Shown in pieces: positions 56,956-64,000 of a stretch of 64,000 bases of DNA (position 1 is the stretch's first letter; each line of letters starts with the position of its first letter). Source of the DNA: Paenibacillus oryzisoli. GTDB taxonomy: Bacteria; Bacillota; Bacilli; Paenibacillales; NBRC-103111. The translations under genes and the position numbers were made by a program. The notes under the pieces are model-generated. The model was not told where the DNA came from. It saw only the letters and a program-made list of their open reading frames with translations, and searched no databases. The stretch spans positions 124,001 to 188,000 of the forward strand of contig NZ_LYPB01000049.1 in assembly GCF_001653565.1 (NCBI RefSeq), given 5' to 3'.

Positions 56956-57940
56956 GAATACTTAACCCGAGTGAGGACAATGCACATAAGAAGATGGATC
57001 CACCCCAGAGCTCTGGCGTCCAGTTCAACGTTTCAAATAATTTCAAATGTGCGAAATACAGCCCCCAGATCAAGATCGGAAGTACAAAGAAGATGGCTTT
57101 ATACCGCCAATCTGCTCTGTCCCGCTCTTTGATCTCTCGAAATAATAAATCGCCGATCACACCACTAATTAGCAGAATGATAATCGAGCTATAGTCCCGG
57201 AACCCGTCCAGTACCGCTAGGAACATCGACTCAAATAGAAAGAAGAACGTCACCGTCCCGAACGGGAGTTTCCATCTGCGCAGGACGAACATCAATGGAA
57301 TCACAAGAATCATCGTGGTAAGGAGGAAATCCACGACAGCTCTGCCAATCGCATCTTCACCTCTAGCCATCCACAGATTTTGCCGAAAGGACCAGGCGTA
57401 CATGAGGAAGAAGGCGAACACCGTGAAGGTTAGTCCTACTGAAGTTAACGCCGGTAACAATTGGCGAAACGTTGGTGCTGCACCCTTTTCAGCAGCGCTG
57501 ATCGCACGGTAGGGACTTGTCAGTATCAGTAAGGCACCCGTCAGCAGCAGGAGATGCGTAGGGCTAAGCAGGGCTTCAATATTTTTCTCAATGCCAAACA
57601 CAGTATGCCAGTACATATCACCAAGCCCGCCGACAAAGAAAAGAATGACGCCAGCGACACCAAGTTTGTAGCCGACAGGAATTGCTGTGAACCATGTTGG
57701 GGATTGCGCGCTGATTTTGTTCGAACGGATCATCATAAAGATCCACACCGCACAAGCCAAATAACCAGAGTAAAGAATCGCGTGCCACGGTGTAAAAAAT
57801 GTTTCTACTGCGCCATGATTATGGGCGAAACCATCAATAAACAAACCAATGATAAGCCACATGCCCATGATCATTGTAATCGAATGCTTGGACGTCGTCG
57901 TGGTTGCTTGCGTCTTACTCACCGCTACTTGGACGGACAC
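56921..57940 (-). CDS. Polytopic membrane protein with conserved His motifs
   Basis: 339 residues, about nine membrane segments. GTG at 57940 has AAGGAG 9 nt upstream. Near the N-terminus are FAHNHGAVETFFTPWHAILY and GLGDMYWHTVFGIEKNIEALLSPTHLLLL, with several His residues in or near membrane segments, suggesting metal or haem binding. No transport signature is recognised. The gene follows the DUF975 gene by 13 nt and overlaps the lipoprotein gene by 35 nt. Confidence 0.7.
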   Translation of the reverse strand: MSVQVAVSKTQATTTTSKHSITMIMGMWLIIGLFIDGFAHNHGAVETFFTPWHAILYSGYLACAVWIFMMIRSNKISAQSPTWFTAIPVGYKLGVAGVILFFVGGLGDMYWHTVFGIEKNIEALLSPTHLLLLTGALLILTSPYRAISAAEKGAAPTFRQLLPALTSVGLTFTVFAFFLMYAWSFRQNLWMARGEDAIGRAVVDFLLTTMILVIPLMFVLRRWKLPFGTVTFFFLFESMFLAVLDGFRDYSSIIILLISGVIGDLLFREIKERDRADWRYKAIFFVLPILIWGLYFAHLKLFETLNWTPELWGGSIFLCALSSLGLSILAGPVSSDKTE

Positions 57941-57953
57941 AACAATCAGCTCC

Positions 57954-58721
57954 TTATGAGATCGGTAAATGTAATTCTTCCGAGGTGCTAAGTCCATCAT
58001 ATAACGCCTGTTGACGCAGTGCCACATATAACTCTGCTTTGGTAGAATTATAATACGGTAATACGAACAACACTCCTACGCCGAGCGCTATTGCACCAAG
58101 AAGGAACCACCCAATAAACGAGAGATCCAGTACAAACATCCGCCATTTATGGCCTCGCGTCATCTGGTTGCTGAGCTGAACCGCTCTTTTCCGACCAATA
58201 GTCGGATTGTCGCCAAGGATATATGGCACCATGCTGTACGCATAGGACTTCACTATGCCTGGAATGATGAGCAATAAAAACCATAAGAAATTAAGTAAAG
58301 CACTCCAGAACATAGCAGCAACCGTGCCTAGGTATCTTCCTTTGCCGAATGCGTATAGGAGATAGTTCATATTCACATCGCCTTGGGAGGCTTGTTTGAA
58401 ATATTGCTGTGCATTCACCTTAAACGGATTAAGTACGAAGATACTGAAGGCTATCGCTGACAAACCAGCTATAATCGCAACAATGACGATGATAACAAGA
58501 ATGAGTGCACCGACACCATCCGAAATATCCCCCGTGCCTAGATGCCAGTCTGATATGTTGAATGACGACGACGATGCCCCATTACTTGAACCCCAATTAT
58601 TGCAGCTCGGAACCCCGCCTCCAACAATGGCAAGCAGCAAACTAACCAGAAATGCCTTCCAATACGATGTGCGAAGTACTTGTTTGGCTCTGCTCTTCAA
58701 CTCTTTACGTGACCAACCCAC
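57954..58721 (-). CDS. DUF975 membrane protein
   Basis: 255 residues, GTG start at 58721 with GGAGG 6 nt upstream (start MGWSRKELKSRAKQVLR). Five or six membrane segments; the first segment follows the basic start, an extracellular Ser/Asn loop (SNGASSSSFN) is next, and TIGRKRAVQLSNQMTRGHKWRMF is the DUF975 signature. Function of the family is unknown. It heads the operon with the His-rich membrane protein and the lipoprotein. Confidence 0.8.
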   Translation of the reverse strand: MGWSRKELKSRAKQVLRTSYWKAFLVSLLLAIVGGGVPSCNNWGSSNGASSSSFNISDWHLGTGDISDGVGALILVIIVIVAIIAGLSAIAFSIFVLNPFKVNAQQYFKQASQGDVNMNYLLYAFGKGRYLGTVAAMFWSALLNFLWFLLLIIPGIVKSYAYSMVPYILGDNPTIGRKRAVQLSNQMTRGHKWRMFVLDLSFIGWFLLGAIALGVGVLFVLPYYNSTKAELYVALRQQALYDGLSTSEELHLPIS

Positions 58722-58796
58722 GCAATCCCTCCTCAAATAAATACATATATACCATCTTATTGGGTCTTGGAAAGTCATAGAACAATACGCTATCCC

Positions 58797-59699
58797 TCAC
58801 TCATAAAAACATCTCATCTTAATATCTTGCTCGTAATTGCCAAATCCCTTGCCGAAAAGTGTTAGACCACCGCGCCCACGTTTCGTATCCTCCGCACTTA
58901 TTCGAAACACCCAGTACTTCGGATCAATACGCAGGTCCGTGATGCTGATATCCGAAAGTCGTTGACCATCCATGAATGTCCCCCTATCCGTAATCCGAAG
59001 AACCTTCAGGAGCCCATACTGATTCACATCCGAGTGCCACCACTCTGGTGTTAGCTTCCCCCTCGTCTCTCCATAGTCACCAGGACTTGTCCATACACCA
59101 AGCTGCGTTTCATTCAGTGTAAAACAAATATCTGATGGCCAATTCTCATTTACTTGAGGAGCTTCCGAGCCAATTTCCAGTGAGATTTCTATTTCTTTCA
59201 GAGAGTCATCTTTCAACAAATAATTGGGTACTTTATACTCGACAAATCCTCTCCCAAACCAGAGAATACCAGCCTCTACTCTTTCAGGATCCATAAAATA
59301 GGCCGGATTATCATAGTTGCCAATGACCTTCTCGGTCGTAGCAAGCCCACATGTCGGCCACGCTTCATAATCGGTGTAATGTCCGATTGGCACGGACACT
59401 TCCTTGCATTTATGCAAGGAGGTTCTTTCCGGAGATAGCTTAATCTGCAAATAGGACGTATTCACGAAACAATATTTATAAGTTCCACCGTTAACACGCC
59501 TCATCTTACTCCCTACAAGTCCTGCTTGCTCGAGTTTGTTAACATGGCTGCTGACAATGGCATTGCTGAGATAGAGTTCGGCAGCTAGTTCCTTAATGTG
59601 CATTTCCTTTATGAATAGTTTATCTATGATTTTCAGGCGAACTTCACTCGCCAATGCCTCATACACTTGAAGCGAAGCAGCATCTGTCTTAAGATACAT
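58797..59699 (-). CDS. Winged-helix (ArsR-like) regulator with large C-terminal domain
   Basis: 300 residues. Residues 1-90 hold an ArsR-like winged helix (ASEVRLKIIDKLFIKEMHIKEL, SNAIVSSHVNKLEQAGLVG). The C-terminal 200 residues are a beta-rich domain (FVEYKVPNYLLKDDSLKEIEI, RGRGGLTLFGKGFGNY) of unknown type, possibly ligand binding. ATG at 59699 with AAGGGTG upstream; the 37-residue extension is rejected. Divergent from the GH51 gene, which it probably controls through the 59814-59832 palindrome. Confidence 0.75.
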   Translation of the reverse strand: MYLKTDAASLQVYEALASEVRLKIIDKLFIKEMHIKELAAELYLSNAIVSSHVNKLEQAGLVGSKMRRVNGGTYKYCFVNTSYLQIKLSPERTSLHKCKEVSVPIGHYTDYEAWPTCGLATTEKVIGNYDNPAYFMDPERVEAGILWFGRGFVEYKVPNYLLKDDSLKEIEISLEIGSEAPQVNENWPSDICFTLNETQLGVWTSPGDYGETRGKLTPEWWHSDVNQYGLLKVLRITDRGTFMDGQRLSDISITDLRIDPKYWVFRISAEDTKRGRGGLTLFGKGFGNYEQDIKMRCFYE

Positions 59700-59813
59700 T
59701 CGTTCACACCCTTTAGAATACGCAATTTTATTAATCCTATAAAATAACCATTGATGATCAACTCCATTATCGTACATAATAAAGATGAAATCAACATAAG
59801 TAGAATTCACAAA

Positions 59814-61358
<1,545 letters not shown>

Positions 61359-61383
61359 TGGTTGTCCCTTGCCTTATCATCGA

Positions 61384-61427
61384 AGCGGGTCCCTTCAGCA
61401 TAATATGCGCACGGGACCCGCTTTTTC
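61384..61427 (+). terminator. Terminator of the GH51 gene
   Basis: AGCGGGTCCC (61384-61393) pairs with GGGACCCGCT (61413-61422), followed by TTTTT. Confidence 0.85.
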
Positions 61428-61529
61428 ATCACGCCATTGTTGCGCGAACCTGCAATTATACGTCATTGACCCACCTTCGAGTTTGGGCATACAATGAAGA
61501 GGAATCCCCCTATGAGAGGAACCTGTATC

Positions 61530-63134
61530 ATGCGAAATAAAGTTGCTTGGGGGCTTACAACCCTCCTCGGATTGGCGAGCTGTATCGCGCTTCCCTTGCT
61601 TGTCATGAAGACTGGCGGCGATTCGCGCGAATCCCATTCGCTTGATGCCGTTGTCAGGCTGGATCCTCCTCCGGTTGTCACTCCTTCTTCACAACCTAAG
61701 CAGCCTGATATCGTCACCTATTGGCTCAACCAAGAGAAGAAATCGGAACAAACCGGACATGCTGAGACCGCAACAGCCTATCGGAAGCGGATCGATGCCT
61801 ACCATGCTGGTCTTCCTTCGGCACTTCCACTTATGTCTAGTTGGCCCACTAACCAAGCCACTTCAACAGATATGGAACTCTATCTCCGCGTTCCGACACC
61901 GGATCAACCACTTAAACCAACAGAATCTCCCCTCACGCTTGCCAAACATGAGCCTGCATCAGGGGTCTATATCGGCATGCTGGGAGCAGATCGGCGAGTT
62001 GGCTATGATGTAACGAAGATTGAAGATGTCTACGGCCGCAAGCACGCACTGTATTTGTCATACGTGGGATGGCGCAAGGTGCAGACCGACACCAATACCT
62101 ACTTTCCCGCGCGAACAGCGGAAAGGGTGAAGGAACTAGACGGCGCACTTCAGATCGGCTGGGAACCGCGGTTCGGCTTAGACGACGTGCAAGATGATGA
62201 ATATGTTCGCCGTTTCGCCCGGGAGGCGAAAGCTTCCGGCATCCCCATTTTCCTCCGCTATGCTTCAGAGATGAACGGAGCTTGGGTGCCGTGGCACGGC
62301 GAGCCGCAGAAATATATCGAGAAATTCCGCCTGATTCATGACATTATGGCGGAAGAAGCACCGAATGTCGCCATGGTATGGTCGCCAAACTTCTGGCCGC
62401 CAGATACGATCGATAGTTACTATCCAGGCGATGCCTATGTAGATTGGGTGGGTTTCTCCTTATATAGCACCCCTTACTCAGCAGAAAAAGAGCAGCTCCA
62501 AGGTACCGTGATCGATACCTTCGCTCCTCTCTATAAACGATATAGCCATAAACCTATCATGATTTCTGAGGGTGCTGTTGCTCATACGTATTTGCCAACT
62601 AACCAAGCTTACTGGAGCTGGGCAGAGAGTCAGCTGGGTTACATGTATGGCCATCTCCCGCGCTTGTTTCCACAAGTAAAAGCAATCACTTACTTTAATT
62701 TCAGTCGGGCTCAGGCGATTCGAACGAACGGAAGCTATGTCTATGACATCGGGGAAAATCCATTTATGGACGGGTATTATCAACGGCTGATTGCATCCGA
62801 TTGGTTTCTGAGTAAAGTAGAGCCAGGGGTAAATCCCATTCCATACCGCTATACACCAGTCTTGACAAGTTCTCTTCCTACTGGTCGACAGACCGCTCTT
62901 GTCTATCCTAAACTTGTCAATAAAGAGGGTAAGCCGCCCTTTGCAATTGCTATTTACCAAGGGGATCAACTCCTTGGTGCCAGTTATGAAGCTCCATGGG
63001 AAATCGAAATTGGCGTTCGGCCAGAATCTGCATCAGCACCTTGGTATGTCGTCGCTTACAATGATCAAATGGAAGTGACTGCTGTCAAATCAGGCATTGG
63101 ACCTATCGCTCGCACAACTGCTGTTACACCTTAA
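61530..63134 (+). CDS. GH26-type glycoside hydrolase (mannanase-like), secreted
   Basis: 534 residues from ATG 61530 (MRNKVAWGLTTLLGLASCIALP), a signal peptide or membrane anchor; AGAGGAA lies 8 nt upstream. Residues about 25-130 are a Pro-rich linker. From about 145 comes a GH26-like barrel: the acid/base Glu in LRYASEMNGAWVPWHG and the nucleophile Glu in KPIMISEGAVA. The C-terminal 90 residues are a small strand-rich domain. Mannan or a related glucan is the likely substrate; specificity is not visible. It overlaps the convergent PIN gene by 4 nt. Confidence 0.82.
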   Translation: MRNKVAWGLTTLLGLASCIALPLLVMKTGGDSRESHSLDAVVRLDPPPVVTPSSQPKQPDIVTYWLNQEKKSEQTGHAETATAYRKRIDAYHAGLPSALPLMSSWPTNQATSTDMELYLRVPTPDQPLKPTESPLTLAKHEPASGVYIGMLGADRRVGYDVTKIEDVYGRKHALYLSYVGWRKVQTDTNTYFPARTAERVKELDGALQIGWEPRFGLDDVQDDEYVRRFAREAKASGIPIFLRYASEMNGAWVPWHGEPQKYIEKFRLIHDIMAEEAPNVAMVWSPNFWPPDTIDSYYPGDAYVDWVGFSLYSTPYSAEKEQLQGTVIDTFAPLYKRYSHKPIMISEGAVAHTYLPTNQAYWSWAESQLGYMYGHLPRLFPQVKAITYFNFSRAQAIRTNGSYVYDIGENPFMDGYYQRLIASDWFLSKVEPGVNPIPYRYTPVLTSSLPTGRQTALVYPKLVNKEGKPPFAIAIYQGDQLLGASYEAPWEIEIGVRPESASAPWYVVAYNDQMEVTAVKSGIGPIARTTAVTP

Positions 63135-63601
63135 TTGCCGAAATGATGGGATGGAATAATACGAATGTCCTTATCCAAATTCTTTAGCATCATGAAATTA
63201 CGATTAAAAGTAAAAATGCGTTTCACCTGATAGTACGACATGGTTACAGCCGTAAGGGCTTCGCTGAGTGAGAAGCGGAGCTCGGGCCTATCCATTAACA
63301 ATCTGCGCGATTCCCCCTCAAATTCCGGGCCGCTTGAGATGACGGCCAATCTCCCTCTACTTACTGCTTTCTCAATCGCCTTCAGGAAATATTCCGCCTG
63401 CTCATAACTATATTCATTCCGCAGCCATTCATGGAGATCGAATACAATGGAGTTCGTCGTCATGTAATTACGTTCAAGATCATGTAAATCCAGAAACATG
63501 GATCTTGCTTTGATATATCGAGGGTCTTTAGGGTTCATAAGAGCAGCTAGAGCTGTTTCATCCAGAAAAATGGCATCCTGAATATTCAAGTGATTATCCA
63601 T
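63131..63601 (-). CDS. PIN-domain-like protein (toxin of a possible pair)
   Basis: 156 residues. The layout fits a PIN nuclease: first acidic residue in IFLDETALAALMNPKD, TTNSIVFDLHEWLRN, and RFSLSEALTAVTM with FTFNRNFMM. The last acidic position of active PIN enzymes appears as Asn here (FNRNF), so activity is uncertain. It follows a ribbon-helix-helix-like gene by 13 nt with AAGGAGG upstream, the order of antitoxin then toxin. Confidence 0.65.
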   Translation of the reverse strand: MDNHLNIQDAIFLDETALAALMNPKDPRYIKARSMFLDLHDLERNYMTTNSIVFDLHEWLRNEYSYEQAEYFLKAIEKAVSRGRLAVISSGPEFEGESRRLLMDRPELRFSLSEALTAVTMSYYQVKRIFTFNRNFMMLKNLDKDIRIIPSHHFGN

Positions 63602-63614
63602 CGATCAGACCTCC

Positions 63615-63917
63615 TTAATCTTCTTGTTTGCAAATACCGTCCAAGTATAGCAGCGGGTTTGCTTCCTTTTGATCCACAGAGATGGGGGTTAGTTCGTAAG
63701 TAGCGCTTGCCAAATATTGCGCAATGAGTCCATTAACGATCGCTTCTACAGTGGTTTGCTGTAGATCGGCAGTTTCTTTCAGCTTATCCACATAACGTGG
63801 GTCGAGCTCTATCATGTCTTCATCTTGTTCCGCATTTCTTGGAGAAATGAACTCGGATGCGGTAGACTTCGCTTTTTCGAATTGATTATGAATGAAGCGT
63901 TTGTAATTGTTCGCCAT
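63615..63917 (-). CDS. Ribbon-helix-helix-like protein (possible antitoxin)
   Basis: 100 residues. The middle part MIELDPRYVDKLKETADLQQTTVEAIVNGLI fits a ribbon-helix-helix (strand, helix, turn, helix), shown here only as a landmark at about 35-65. It precedes the PIN-like gene in the same operon and would repress it. A tentative call, as such proteins are short and diverse. Confidence 0.55.
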   Translation of the reverse strand: MANNYKRFIHNQFEKAKSTASEFISPRNAEQDEDMIELDPRYVDKLKETADLQQTTVEAIVNGLIAQYLASATYELTPISVDQKEANPLLYLDGICKQED

Positions 63918-64000
63918 CGTGATTCACTCCTTATGCTATAACTCCTATACAGATTCGTCGAATTTCGTCGATTTCAGGGGGTAATTAGGCTAAAAAGGCA

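Overview
The window looks like a Paenibacillus (Paenibacillaceae, Bacillota) chromosome carrying an integrated tailed phage. Supporting signs are the AGGAGG-type ribosome binding sites, many GTG and TTG starts, YpbF-like and YdjO-like proteins, long AraC regulators with membrane sensors beside LplA/LplB/LplC-type sugar importers, and a perfect cre box.

PROPHAGE, 1 to about 32,050. It is a siphovirus with an HK97-type head. Nearly all genes lie on the minus strand, so transcription runs right to left. From the right end inward the order is: integrase (+), a second XRE protein (+), the repressor (+), a divergent operator/promoter region at 29.70-29.83 kb, then a minus-strand early region. The early region holds a Cro-like protein, a frameshifted excisionase-like gene, many tiny proteins, a MazG-like protein, a DUF3310 protein, a recombination set (SbcC-like ATPase, RecA/Sak4-like ATPase, DUF669 protein), a DEAD-box helicase, a short tyrosine recombinase and two methyltransferases. 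A tail-fibre-like pair and an AbrB regulator are inserted before the primase-helicase. A palindrome array, RusA and a sigma-like late regulator follow. A terminator at 13.04 kb, preceded by tandem repeats, marks a likely early/late boundary. The late genes are HNH, small and large terminase, portal, protease, capsid, two glycosyltransferases, connectors, major tail protein, frameshifting tail chaperones and the tape measure gene, which runs off the left edge. Tail tip, lysis genes and the far attachment site lie outside the window.

CHROMOSOME, about 32,050 to 64,000. First come small YpbF-like and YdjO-like genes and an MFS transporter. Next is a sugar-uptake locus: a membrane AraC regulator, then a cre-controlled lipoprotein binding protein and two permeases, with no ATPase gene. 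After a methyltransferase-like gene there is a giant DUF11 repeat protein (15 alternating repeats) followed, with an ATGA overlap, by a second gene that continues the same repeat series; the pair looks like one split gene. Further on are a zinc metalloprotease, an NHL propeller protein, an AraC regulator, a GH2 glycosidase, a minus-strand operon (DUF975 protein, His-containing polytopic membrane protein, Met/His-rich lipoprotein), a winged-helix regulator divergent from a GH51 arabinofuranosidase, a GH26-type protein and a PIN/ribbon-helix-helix pair. Three glycoside hydrolases and one importer suggest use of plant hemicellulose; substrates are inferred.

The most unusual items are the DUF11 pair, the fibre-like genes inside the phage replication module, the two glycosyltransferases inside the head module, the late-switch architecture, and a small gene antisense to the repressor 3' end. 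No tRNA, rRNA or CRISPR array was recognised.
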